A DNA stretch of 23,677 nucleotides from JAUWOY01 sp034431315 (GTDB lineage: Bacteria > Chloroflexota > Anaerolineae > VGOG01), in NCBI GenBank assembly GCA_034431315.1, contig DAOUDK010000137.1:1-23677 (forward strand), in the 5' to 3' direction. The notes beneath the pieces were generated by a model. That model worked only from the letters and a program-made list of their open reading frames with translations, was not told where the DNA came from and did not search any database. Below are positions 7,201 through 15,459 of this stretch, piece after piece. The position numbers and the translations under genes are program-made. Positions within the stretch are counted from its first letter, which is position 1. Each line of letters begins with the position of its first letter.

Positions 7201-7206
7201 TATAAT
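7201..7206 (+). promoter_or_regulatory. -10 element of dnaE
   Basis: A perfect TATAAT lies 29 bases before the dnaE ATG. No good -35 is found at 16-18 bases upstream, so the promoter is either weak or activator dependent. ATTAGGAGTG just before the ATG is the ribosome-binding site. Confidence 0.5.
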
Positions 7207-7234
7207 ACAGGCAACATTTGATTAGGAGTGTTTC

Positions 7235-10200
7235 ATGCGTCCCTTTGCTCACCTCCATGTGCATAGCGAATACTCCCTGCTCGATGGCTTGGGTCGGATA
7301 GAGGACCTGGTTGTCCGAGCCACGGAGTTGGGCATGCCGGCCCTGGCCCTCACCGACCACGGAGTCATGTACGGAGCCATCGAGTTCTACCAGGCGGCTA
7401 AGAAGCACGGGATAAAGCCCATCATCGGCGTCGAGATGTACATCGCCCCCCGTGGCATGAAGCAGAGAGAGTCCAAAAAAGACAGGAAATCTCATCACAT
7501 AACCCTGCTGGCTAAGGACAGCATCGGCTATCATAACCTGCTCCAGATAGCCACGACCGCAGAGCTCGAAGGCTTCTACTACAAACCCCGCGTGGACAAG
7601 AAGTACCTGGCCGAGCACGCCGAGGGGCTGATCGCCCTCTCCGGCTGCGGCTCAGGGGAGATTCCCCGCCTGGTCTTGAATGGGCAATTGGACAAAGCTC
7701 GCCAGGTGGCCGGCTGGTACCGAGATGCTTTCGGACAGGGCAATTTCTACCTGGAGCTGCAGCGACACGAGGGCATCCCTGAACTTAAACGTGTGAGCGA
7801 GGGGCTCATTGCCCTGTCCAATGAAATGGGCATCCCTCTGGTAGCTACCAACGATGTCCACTACGTGCGCCCTGAGGAGGCCAAGGCCCAGGAGATCCTC
7901 CTCTGCATCCAGACCAACACCACCATCAACGATCCCAAGCGCATGACGATGGGTGACGAGAGCTTCTACCTCAAGAGCGGCGAGGAAATGGCCGCCCTCT
8001 TCTCCGATGTGCCGCAAGCGGTGGGAAACAGCCTGCTCATCGCCGAGAAATGCAACCTGGACTTGGAGAGGGAGGGCTATCACCTGCCGGTCTTCGAGGT
8101 TCCCGAAGGCTACGACGCCGAGAGCTACCTGCGTCACTTGTGCCAGGAGGGCTTGAGGAATCGCTATGCCGTCGTCACCCCAGAGATCGAGGCCCGCCTC
8201 CAGCACGAACTGGGCATCATTCATCAGATGGGCTTTGACACTTACTTCCTGATCGTTTGGGATCTGGTGTGTCATGCCGAGGAACGGGACATCTGGTGGA
8301 CTGTGCGTGGTTCCGTGGCGGGCAGCATCGTGGCCTATACCCTGGGCATCACTAATCTGGATCCGCTGAAGCACGACCTCATCTTCGAGCGCTTCCTCAA
8401 CCCGGGCCGGGTGTCCATGCCCGACATTGATCTGGACTTCCCCGACGAGCGCCGCGATGAGATGATCCAGTACACAGTGGAAAAATATGGCCAAGACATG
8501 GTGGCCCAAATCATCACCTTCGGCACCATGGGCGCGAGGGCGGCCATCCGCGACGCCGGGCGAGCCCTGGACCTGCCTCTGAACGAGGTAGACGTGGTAG
8601 CCAAGTTGATCCCCTTTGGGCCAAAAGTCAAACTCCAGCATGGCCTGGACAAAGTAGCGGAGCTTCGGAATCTATACGAGAGCAAGGACTATATCAAAAA
8701 GCTCATTGATACGGCCAAGAGTTTAGAAGGAGTTGCTCGTCATGCCTCGACCCATGCTGCCGGCGTGGTCATCGCCGACGCGCCCTTGATCAACTACACC
8801 CCGCTGCACCGCCCAACCAGAAGTGAGGAGGGGGCCATAGCTGTAACTCAATACCCGATGGAGATATTGGAAGGCATCGGCCTGCTCAAGATTGACTTCC
8901 TGGGCCTTTCCACTCTGACCATCATGCGCCAGGCCGTCGAGCTCATCCGTCATAATCACGGCCTCCAACTGGATTTGCACACCATTCCCACTGATGACTC
9001 TGCCATCTTTGAGCTACTTTCCAGCGGTAATGTGACTGGCATATTTCAGGTGGAATCAGCGGGTATGCGCCGCGTCCTCACTGACATGCAGCCCACAGGC
9101 TTCGAGGACATAGTGGCGGTGATCTCCCTCTACCGCCCTGGCCCGATGCAATTCATCCCCGATTACGTCGCCCGCAAGCACGGCCGTGAGGCAGTGACCT
9201 ATATGCATCCCAGGCTGGAACCCATCCTGAAAGAAACCTACGGCATCTGTGTCTACCAAGAACAAATCATCCGCATTCTGACCGAACTGGCCGGTTATTC
9301 GGCTGCCGATGCTGATCTGATGCGCCGGGCGATAGGCAAGAAGAAGAAGAAGGAACTTCTCAAGCATCGGGAGACCTTCATTGAGGGAGCAGTCAAGCAC
9401 AGCGGCATCGGAGTTGGGAAGGCTGAGGAGATCTTCGACGCTATTGAGTACTTCGCTCGCTATGGATTCAACCGCGCGCATGCCGTTTCTTACGCCGTCA
9501 TCACCTGCCAGACGGCCTGGCTCAAGGCGAAACACCCCGTGGAGTACATGGCCGCCCTGCTGAGCGTGGAGCGCAACAACACCGACAAGGTTGGCCAGTT
9601 CATCGCCGAGTGTCGCAGGATGGGAATCGAGATCCTGCCGCCGGATGCGAACAGAAGCGGGTTGGACTTTACGATAGAAGGAGACGGGGAGGAAAGCAGG
9701 GCCATCCAGTATGGTCTGGGAGCAGTGAAGAACGTGGGCGAAGGGCCCATTGAAGTCATACTGGCTGCCCGAGGGCAAGATGGCCCCTTTAAGGATATTG
9801 AGGATTTCTGCCGGCGGGTTGATTTGCGCCAGGTGAACCGCCGGGCTTTGGAATGTCTTATCAAGGTCGGTGCTTTGGATGCCTTCGGCCAGCGATCCCA
9901 ACTGTTGGCCATCGTTGATCCCATGATGGCTCTTAGCCAGAGCATCCACCAGGCCCAGGAGGTGGGCCAATTGAGCATGTTCGATGACTCCAGTGGCTTC
10001 TCTCAGGCTATGAGAAGTTCCCTACCTCTGCCCGACGTTCCCGAGGTGCCTCGCAAGGAAATGCTGGCCTGGGAGAAGGAGCTAGTTGGCTTCTACGTCT
10101 CCGAGCACCCGTTACAGCAGGTAGCGGCCAGCCTGGATGGGGCAGTGACCGCTTCCTGCGGCGAGATTGACGAGGAGATGGCTGGCCAAAAGGTGATCAT

Positions 10201-10744
10201 AGCCGGAGTGGTGCTTTGGGTGCGTCCCCACACAACTAAGAAGGGTAAACCCATGGCCTTTGTGCAACTTGAGGACCTACAGGGCAGCATTGAGGTCATC
10301 GTCTTCCCCAGCACCTACGAGAAGACCCGTGAGCTTTGGCAGGCGGACAAGATTCTGGTCGTCAAAGGCAGGGTGGACGCAAAGGGCAGGGGAGCCAAGG
10401 TGATCTGCGAATCGGTTCAAGATTACCTGCTGATCAGCCGGCCGGCGGATGAAGAGAAGCACCGGCCTGGTAGTCCCTTCGGCAAAACTCAGGGCGGGCC
10501 CCGATACCTCCGCATCACCATCCGTCGCACCGGGGAGCAAGAGCGGGACAGCGAACGCCTGGGGCAGGTGCATAGTCTATTGCAGAGCTATGAGGGTGAT
10601 GATCGCTTCAGCTTCTATTTGGTCAGCGACGGGCGGCGAGTACAGTTGGATTTCCCCAACGCCACCACTGGCTATTGCCCCGCTCTGAAGAAGGCCCTGG
10701 CCGGGATGCTGGGGGCGGGGGCAATAGGGGTAGAGAATCAATGA
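7235..10744 (+). CDS. dnaE: DNA polymerase III subunit alpha
   Basis: This is the replicative polymerase, 1169 residues. The N-terminal PHP domain (HLHVHSEYSLLDG, TDHGVMYGAIEF, GVEMYIA, SGCGSGEIPR, TNDVHYVRPE) appears to keep the usual metal-binding His, Asp, Glu and Cys positions. The palm has RGSVAGSIVAYTLGI, the catalytic aspartates in PDIDLDFPDERRDEM and a third in LKIDFLG. Further on are the fingers and tandem HhH region, then a clamp-binding motif QLSMF at residues 912-916. An OB fold (about 985-1065) and a short C-terminal domain complete the chain. It belongs to the DnaE group, with no exonuclease insert as in PolC. A repeat-like octapeptide SPFGKTQG interrupts the linker after the OB fold. 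The ridA start lies 26 bases after the stop. Confidence 0.97.
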   Translation: MRPFAHLHVHSEYSLLDGLGRIEDLVVRATELGMPALALTDHGVMYGAIEFYQAAKKHGIKPIIGVEMYIAPRGMKQRESKKDRKSHHITLLAKDSIGYHNLLQIATTAELEGFYYKPRVDKKYLAEHAEGLIALSGCGSGEIPRLVLNGQLDKARQVAGWYRDAFGQGNFYLELQRHEGIPELKRVSEGLIALSNEMGIPLVATNDVHYVRPEEAKAQEILLCIQTNTTINDPKRMTMGDESFYLKSGEEMAALFSDVPQAVGNSLLIAEKCNLDLEREGYHLPVFEVPEGYDAESYLRHLCQEGLRNRYAVVTPEIEARLQHELGIIHQMGFDTYFLIVWDLVCHAEERDIWWTVRGSVAGSIVAYTLGITNLDPLKHDLIFERFLNPGRVSMPDIDLDFPDERRDEMIQYTVEKYGQDMVAQIITFGTMGARAAIRDAGRALDLPLNEVDVVAKLIPFGPKVKLQHGLDKVAELRNLYESKDYIKKLIDTAKSLEGVARHASTHAAGVVIADAPLINYTPLHRPTRSEEGAIAVTQYPMEILEGIGLLKIDFLGLSTLTIMRQAVELIRHNHGLQLDLHTIPTDDSAIFELLSSGNVTGIFQVESAGMRRVLTDMQPTGFEDIVAVISLYRPGPMQFIPDYVARKHGREAVTYMHPRLEPILKETYGICVYQEQIIRILTELAGYSAADADLMRRAIGKKKKKELLKHRETFIEGAVKHSGIGVGKAEEIFDAIEYFARYGFNRAHAVSYAVITCQTAWLKAKHPVEYMAALLSVERNNTDKVGQFIAECRRMGIEILPPDANRSGLDFTIEGDGEESRAIQYGLGAVKNVGEGPIEVILAARGQDGPFKDIEDFCRRVDLRQVNRRALECLIKVGALDAFGQRSQLLAIVDPMMALSQSIHQAQEVGQLSMFDDSSGFSQAMRSSLPLPDVPEVPRKEMLAWEKELVGFYVSEHPLQQVAASLDGAVTASCGEIDEEMAGQKVIIAGVVLWVRPHTTKKGKPMAFVQLEDLQGSIEVIVFPSTYEKTRELWQADKILVVKGRVDAKGRGAKVICESVQDYLLISRPADEEKHRPGSPFGKTQGGPRYLRITIRRTGEQERDSERLGQVHSLLQSYEGDDRFSFYLVSDGRRVQLDFPNATTGYCPALKKALAGMLGAGAIGVENQ
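10471..10495. repeat. repeat-like insert in the 3' part of dnaE
   Basis: TAGTCCCTTCGGCAAA followed by ACTCAGGGC resembles the widespread CCTTCGRCAAGCTCAGG palindrome, recalled from many environmental genomes. In the dnaE frame it reads SPFGKTQG, a peptide typical of that repeat. It lies in the linker between the OB fold and the C-terminal domain. Confidence 0.55.
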
Positions 10745-10769
10745 CAAATAACCACAAGGAGGATGTTCG

Positions 10770-11150
10770 ATGAAACGAGAAGTGATAGCTACCAAAAAGG
10801 CTCCGGGGGCGGTAGGCCCTTATTCCCAGGCCATACGCGTGGGCGATTTGGTCTTCACCGCCGGCCAGTTGGCCTTCGATCCAGCCACGGGCGAGTTGGT
10901 CGAGGGGGGGATCAAAGAGTATACCCGTCAAGTATTGAGAAACATCGCCGCCGTGCTGGAGGCAGCCGGCAGTTCCCTGGACAAAGTGGTAAAGACCACG
11001 GTGTTTCTCGAAGACATGGGCGACTTCAGGGCCATGAACGAAGTCTATGGCGAGTTCTTTGCCAATGAACCACCCGCTCGTTCGACCGTAGAGGTGGGCC
11101 TGGCCCTGGGAGCCTTGGTGGAAATAGACGCCATAGCGGCCGTGGGGTAA
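10770..11150 (+). CDS. ridA: RidA family enamine/imine deaminase
   Basis: RidA hydrolyses reactive 2-aminoacrylate-type enamines and imines released by PLP enzymes. The 126-residue length is typical. The signature stretches PGAVGPYSQAIRVGDLVF, TAGQ and PPARSTVEVGLALGALVEID are present, with the active-site Arg of ARST and the Glu of VEID. An AAGGAGG site at 10756-10762 precedes the ATG by seven bases. The 25-base gap to dnaE without a terminator suggests cotranscription. A functional link between the two is not implied. Confidence 0.93.
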   Translation: MKREVIATKKAPGAVGPYSQAIRVGDLVFTAGQLAFDPATGELVEGGIKEYTRQVLRNIAAVLEAAGSSLDKVVKTTVFLEDMGDFRAMNEVYGEFFANEPPARSTVEVGLALGALVEIDAIAAVG

Positions 11151-11320
11151 TGGGCTGTGCGGGCCAACTGTCCAACCGCCAGCAGCTCTGGCAGGTTCTC
11201 CCGCCAATTCAGTAGATTCGACGCCCGTGGCAGCGACGCACTGGGGTCGTTGCTCCAAGCGGACGGTGCCGTCCGCCGCTACAGATTGTGCTGTGTTGAA
11301 ACCTATGCCGCCATTTTTTT
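11151..11320. other. structured intergenic region after ridA
   Basis: Two consecutive hairpins are visible. GCAGCGAC pairs with GTCGTTGC across 11230-11252. GCGGACG (11259-11265) pairs exactly with CGTCCGC (11270-11276) around GTGC. A T7 run at 11314-11320 comes 37 bases later, so this is not a standard terminator. The region lies upstream of the S1 promoter and is therefore not part of the S1 leader. Confidence 0.45.
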
Positions 11321-11321
11321 C

Positions 11322-11350
11322 TTGCCTTTTGGCGCGAAAGTTGGTATAAT
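11322..11350 (+). promoter_or_regulatory. promoter of the S1 gene
   Basis: TTGCCT (11322-11327), 17 bases, TATAAT (11345-11350). Transcription would begin near 11357, only about 22 bases before the ATG, with AAGGGAG as the ribosome-binding site. Confidence 0.78.
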
Positions 11351-11378
11351 ATGAGCAATCTAAAATAAGGGAGATCTC

Positions 11379-12872
11379 ATGGAAGAAAAGAACATCTTGG
11401 CGGTAGAAGAAGAGATGGCCCCAGAGGTGGTCGAAGACCAGACCGCTGATGCGGGGGAGCATCTTCCAGAGGGAGCCTACGATTTCAAGACTTTGAGTCG
11501 AGGCGACGTTCTGGAGGGAAAGGTGGTGCGAGTCAGCCCCGAAGAGATACTGATTGACGTAGGTTGGAAATACGAAGGGACTGTCTCCAGGCGCGAATTG
11601 GAGAGCATGGGGCCAGAGGCCATCGAGGAGATAAAAGTCGGGGACGAAGTGCTAGCCTATGTAGTGAATCCTGAGAGCAAAGACGGTCGGATCGTCCTCT
11701 CTCTGCGTCAGGCCGATCAGGAGAAGGAGTGGCGCTCTTTAGAGAAACTTCGCGAGACTGGCGAGGTCTTCGAGGGGACAGTGACCGGCCACAACAAGGG
11801 GGGATTGATCGTCCAACTGGGGCAGGTGCGAGGCTTTGTGCCGGCTTCACAGTTGGTTCGTCTCTCGCGGCGGGATGAGGGAAGGGCCCTGACTCGCGAG
11901 GAGAGCCGAGCAAAGATGGTTGGCCAGCAATTGATGCTTAAGATCATCGAATTGGATCGTGAGCGCAACCGCCTGATCCTCTCCGAACGAGCCGCCACTC
12001 GAATATGGCGCAAGGAGCAAAAGGAACATTTACTGGCTACACTCAAAGAGGGCGACGTCTGCCGCGGACGGGTTAGCAGCCTGTGCGACTTCGGCGCGTT
12101 TGTTGACCTGGGAGGGGCCGACGGCCTGATTCACGTGTCGGAGCTTTCGTGGGGGCGGGTGTCTCATTCCAGGGAAGTGCTCCAGATGGGCGACGAGGTG
12201 GAAGTCTACGTCACGAACGTCAATCGCGAGAAGCAGCGCATTGGTCTCAGCCTCAAGCGTTTGCAGGCCGATCCCTGGAGCCAAGTTGAGGAAAAATATT
12301 CAGAAGGTCAGTTAGTGGAGGGCACCATCACCAACGTGACTGAATTCGGGGCTTTTGCCCGGCTAAAAGGGGATGAGATCGAAGGGTTGGTCCACGTTTC
12401 AGAACTATCGGACGACCGCATCGCCCATCCCAAAGAGGTGGTCAAAAAGGGAGACACCCTCACCCTTAGGATCGTCCGCTTCGACCCCGATCGCCGCCGC
12501 ATGGGCCTCAGCCTGAAAAGCGTCGCCAAAGCCGAGTACGCTGATCTGGACTGGCGCGTGGAACAGGCGGCCATGCTCAAAGAGGTGGAGCGCGAGGCCG
12601 AAGTACAAAGCGAGGGTAAGGAAGAAGAAGAGGAACTGACCCAGGTGGAAAGCGAGGGGGCTGAAGAAGCCCCAGAAGCCATTTCAGTAGCTGAGAGCGA
12701 AACCCTTCAGTCTGAGGAGTACGAAGTCGAAGTAGCAAGCGAGGGTGTAGAAGAGGAATCGGTCCAGATGGAAAGCGAAGGGGCTGAAGAGATCCCAGAA
12801 GCCATTTCGGTAGCCGAAGGCGAAGCCCTCCAGCCTACTGAATCCCTTTCGACAGACGATAGCAGATCTTAG
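11379..12872 (+). CDS. rpsA: four-domain S1 RNA-binding protein (ribosomal protein S1 type)
   Basis: The 497-residue protein has four S1/OB domains at roughly residues 38-110, 128-207, 222-293 and 308-378. Each closes with a typical strand such as GRIVLSLRQ or QRIGLSLKRL. The third and fourth carry the S1 hallmark DFGAFVDL / EFGAFARL and GLIHVSELS / GLVHVSELS. It probably binds mRNA on the 30S subunit or acts in RNA turnover; short S1 forms like this are typical outside Proteobacteria. The last 100 residues form an acidic Glu-rich tail containing two copies of an approximately 41-residue unit. It has its own promoter. Whether it is the true bS1 or another S1-repeat protein is not settled by sequence alone. 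Confidence 0.88.
   Translation: MEEKNILAVEEEMAPEVVEDQTADAGEHLPEGAYDFKTLSRGDVLEGKVVRVSPEEILIDVGWKYEGTVSRRELESMGPEAIEEIKVGDEVLAYVVNPESKDGRIVLSLRQADQEKEWRSLEKLRETGEVFEGTVTGHNKGGLIVQLGQVRGFVPASQLVRLSRRDEGRALTREESRAKMVGQQLMLKIIELDRERNRLILSERAATRIWRKEQKEHLLATLKEGDVCRGRVSSLCDFGAFVDLGGADGLIHVSELSWGRVSHSREVLQMGDEVEVYVTNVNREKQRIGLSLKRLQADPWSQVEEKYSEGQLVEGTITNVTEFGAFARLKGDEIEGLVHVSELSDDRIAHPKEVVKKGDTLTLRIVRFDPDRRRMGLSLKSVAKAEYADLDWRVEQAAMLKEVEREAEVQSEGKEEEEELTQVESEGAEEAPEAISVAESETLQSEEYEVEVASEGVEEESVQMESEGAEEIPEAISVAEGEALQPTESLSTDDSRS
12648..12833 (+). repeat. tandem duplication in the S1 acidic tail
   Basis: The block from GAAAGCGAGGGGGCTGAAG (12648 onward, about 63 bases) is repeated 123 bases later, from 12771. 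The protein copies read ESEGAEEAPEAISVAE and ESEGAEEIPEAISVAE. A preceding SEG-K/V-EEE segment is also duplicated, with a slightly different offset of 129 bases, so the unit has diverged by small in-frame indels. Confidence 0.8.
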
Positions 12873-12952
12873 GCAATTATACTTCACTTTCAGTTGTTGA
12901 CAGGCACCGGCTCATCGAGCAAGCCGAACGAGTAGACGAGAGGGCATGTAGG

Positions 12953-15424
12953 ATGGCTGACAAATTCGACAGGTTCACCAAGAGAGCCCGCCATGTCCTG
13001 ACCCTGGCTCAAGAGGAGGCCCAGCGTCTCCATCATGGCTACATCGGCACCGAACACCTGCTGTTGGGCCTGATAGGTGAGAAGAATGGCATGGCTAGCA
13101 GGGTCTTAAAGGGCTTGGGGGTCAAGCCAAAGCGGGTGCAGCAGATAGTCGAGAGGATCAGTGGGCCCAGCCGGCAGGCCTCATTCGGCAAGGCATACCT
13201 CACTCCACGTACCAAACAGGTGATAGAGCTGGCTTTTGATGAGGCGCGTCGGCTAGGGCACCATTACATTGGCACCGAACACCTTCTCTTGGGGCTAGTG
13301 CGCCAGGGTGACGGTGTGGCCATTGATGTGCTGAAGAGCCTGGGGGTCAGTTTGGACAGAGTGCGCACCGAGACCACGCGGGGCATGATGAAGAACCCCG
13401 TCTATGCTGGTCGTGCCAGAGAGGAGAGAAAGACCCCCCTCATTGATCATCTCGCGACCGATCTCACGGCCTTGGCCGAGGAGGGAAAGCTGGACCCTGT
13501 CGTCGGTCGGCAAACGGAGATAGAGCGGGTCATTCAAATCCTGTCGCGGCGGACAAAAAACAACCCGGCTCTCATCGGCGAGCCTGGGGTGGGTAAGACG
13601 GCCATCGTGGAGGGACTGGCTCAGCGTATCGTGGCTGGCGACTCACCGGCGCCTCTGCTCGGCAAGCGCCTGATACAGTTGGATGTCGGCTCGCTGGTAG
13701 CCGGCACCATATACCGTGGCCAGTTCGAAGAGCGGCTTAAACGGGTTATTGCTGAGATCAAGAACTCAGACAGCATTCTCTTCATAGATGAATTGCACAT
13801 GCTGGTTGGAGCAGGATCTGCTGGCGGCTCCGTGGACGCGGCCAACATCCTCAAGCCAGCTCTGGCGCGGGGGGAGCTCCAGTGCATCGGGGCCACCACA
13901 GCCGATGAGTATCGCAGATACATTGAACGCGACTCCGCTTTGGAACGGCGTTTCCAACCCATCCTGGTCGGGGAGCCCACCGTCGAGGAGACTATTGACA
14001 TCCTGCAAGGCTTAAAAGGGCGCTACGAGGCTCACCACAAGCTGAGGATATCTGACGAGGCCATCCATTCGGCCGCTCACCTGGCCGCCCGCTATGTATC
14101 CGACAGGTATCTGCCGGACAAGGCCATAGACCTCATTGACGAGACTGCCGCTCGGGTGCGCGTGTATAAGGTCCCCCAGGTTACAGGCCTGAAGGAGACC
14201 TACCTCGGCTTGAAGACGGTACAACGCCAAAAAGACAGCGCTATTGAGGATGGACAATACGAAGATGCAGCAGACCTACGCTACTTGGAGGTAGAGCTCC
14301 AAGAGAAGTTAAACCAGCTTCGCCTGGGCTGGGATTTCTCATCAGAGGATGGCCCGTCAGTCACGGCCGACGATGTGGCTGAGGTGATCTCCATGTGGAC
14401 GGGCATCCCTCTCGCTCGCATTGCCGGCGAGGAGACGGAGCGGCTCCTGCAAATGGAAGCTGCCCTGCACCAAAGGATTGTTGGCCAGGACGAGGCCATC
14501 ACCACCATTGCCAAAGCTGTTCGCAGGGCACGGGCGGGCCTGAAGGATCCGAGACGGCCCATTGGTTCATTCATCTTCCTGGGGCCCACGGGTGTGGGTA
14601 AGACGGAGCTGGCCAAGGCCCTGGCTGAGTTCATGTTCGGCAGCGAGGATGCCCTGGTGCAGTTGGACATGTCCGAGTTCATGGAGCGCCACAACGTGGC
14701 CCGGCTGGTAGGTGCTCCGCCGGGTTACGTTGGCTACGACGACGCTGGGCAGCTCACTGAAGCCATCCGCCGTAACCCTTACTCTGTTATCTGCTTCGAC
14801 GAAGTGGAGAAGGCCCACCCTGAGGTCTTTAACATATTGCTCCAGCTTATGGAGGAGGGACGTCTCTCCGACGCCAGGGGGCGAGAGGTTGACTTCTGCA
14901 ATACCATCATCATCATGACCTCCAACATAGGCGCCCAGCTCATCAAGCGGGAGACAAGCCTGGGCTTCGCCGTGCCTCGTGACGAGGCCAATGGCGAAGA
15001 GCAAGCCTACCAGGAGATGCGAAAGAAGCTGTTAGCTCAACTCAAGAAGACCTTCCGTCCCGAATTCCTCAACCGGGTGGAGGGGATAATAGTTTTTAAG
15101 GCCTTGACCAGGGAGGAGATCAAGCAAATCGTTACCCTGGAGCTGGACAAGATCAGGGAGCGGCTGGACGAGCACCAGATAGAACTAAAAGCCACCGACG
15201 AGGCCCAGGATTTCATGGCCGAGGAGGGTTACAGCACCGAGTTTGGCGCCCGGCATCTGCGGCGGGTCATCCAGCGTTTGGTCGAGGACCCTCTGTCCGA
15301 AAAGCTCCTGGCCGGTGAATTTGAGCCTGGTGACACGGTAGTCGTTGATCTGGAAGAGGACGAGATCACACTGCGAGCCCAGGAGCAGGTTGAGGCCCCC
15401 CAGATGGCAGGGATGTCGGCCTGA
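12953..15424 (+). CDS. clpC: ATP-dependent Clp protease ATPase subunit ClpC
   Basis: ClpC unfolds substrates and feeds them to ClpP. The 823-residue chain has a double Clp-N domain (about residues 5-145, with twin YIGTEHLLLGL motifs). Two AAA+ modules carry Walker A GEPGVGKT (about 208) and GPTGVGKT (about 543), with Walker B ILFIDELH and VICFDEVE. A middle domain between them contains an UVR-like segment (DSAIEDGQYEDAADLR). The C-terminal D2-small domain has FGARHLRRVIQ. All motifs are intact. No McsA, McsB or CtsR is adjacent. The ribosome-binding site is weak (GTAGG) and a possible -10 TATACT at 12878-12883 lacks a -35, so transcription may continue from the S1 gene 80 bases upstream. It is the first member of the conserved clpC-radA-yacL order. 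Confidence 0.96.
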   Translation: MADKFDRFTKRARHVLTLAQEEAQRLHHGYIGTEHLLLGLIGEKNGMASRVLKGLGVKPKRVQQIVERISGPSRQASFGKAYLTPRTKQVIELAFDEARRLGHHYIGTEHLLLGLVRQGDGVAIDVLKSLGVSLDRVRTETTRGMMKNPVYAGRAREERKTPLIDHLATDLTALAEEGKLDPVVGRQTEIERVIQILSRRTKNNPALIGEPGVGKTAIVEGLAQRIVAGDSPAPLLGKRLIQLDVGSLVAGTIYRGQFEERLKRVIAEIKNSDSILFIDELHMLVGAGSAGGSVDAANILKPALARGELQCIGATTADEYRRYIERDSALERRFQPILVGEPTVEETIDILQGLKGRYEAHHKLRISDEAIHSAAHLAARYVSDRYLPDKAIDLIDETAARVRVYKVPQVTGLKETYLGLKTVQRQKDSAIEDGQYEDAADLRYLEVELQEKLNQLRLGWDFSSEDGPSVTADDVAEVISMWTGIPLARIAGEETERLLQMEAALHQRIVGQDEAITTIAKAVRRARAGLKDPRRPIGSFIFLGPTGVGKTELAKALAEFMFGSEDALVQLDMSEFMERHNVARLVGAPPGYVGYDDAGQLTEAIRRNPYSVICFDEVEKAHPEVFNILLQLMEEGRLSDARGREVDFCNTIIIMTSNIGAQLIKRETSLGFAVPRDEANGEEQAYQEMRKKLLAQLKKTFRPEFLNRVEGIIVFKALTREEIKQIVTLELDKIRERLDEHQIELKATDEAQDFMAEEGYSTEFGARHLRRVIQRLVEDPLSEKLLAGEFEPGDTVVVDLEEDEITLRAQEQVEAPQMAGMSA

Positions 15425-15459
15425 GGGAGACAAAAACCGTAAAGGAGATTTTGCAAAGC

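Noticed and set aside
7652..8641. 329-residue minus-strand frame inside dnaE
   Set aside because: Antisense to intact, motif-rich dnaE; it exists because of codon bias, with no family motifs.
9056..9970. 304-residue minus-strand frame inside dnaE
   Set aside because: Same reason as above; the plus-strand polymerase is uninterrupted.
10623..11462. 279-residue minus-strand frame over the dnaE end, ridA and the S1 start
   Set aside because: Crosses three plus-strand genes and a promoter; no ribosome-binding site and no recognisable domain.
12878..12883. TATACT as a clpC promoter, or a CIRCE/CtsR operator
   Set aside because: No -35 at 16-18 bases and no heat-shock operator repeat was found nearby, so it is mentioned only in the clpC entry.
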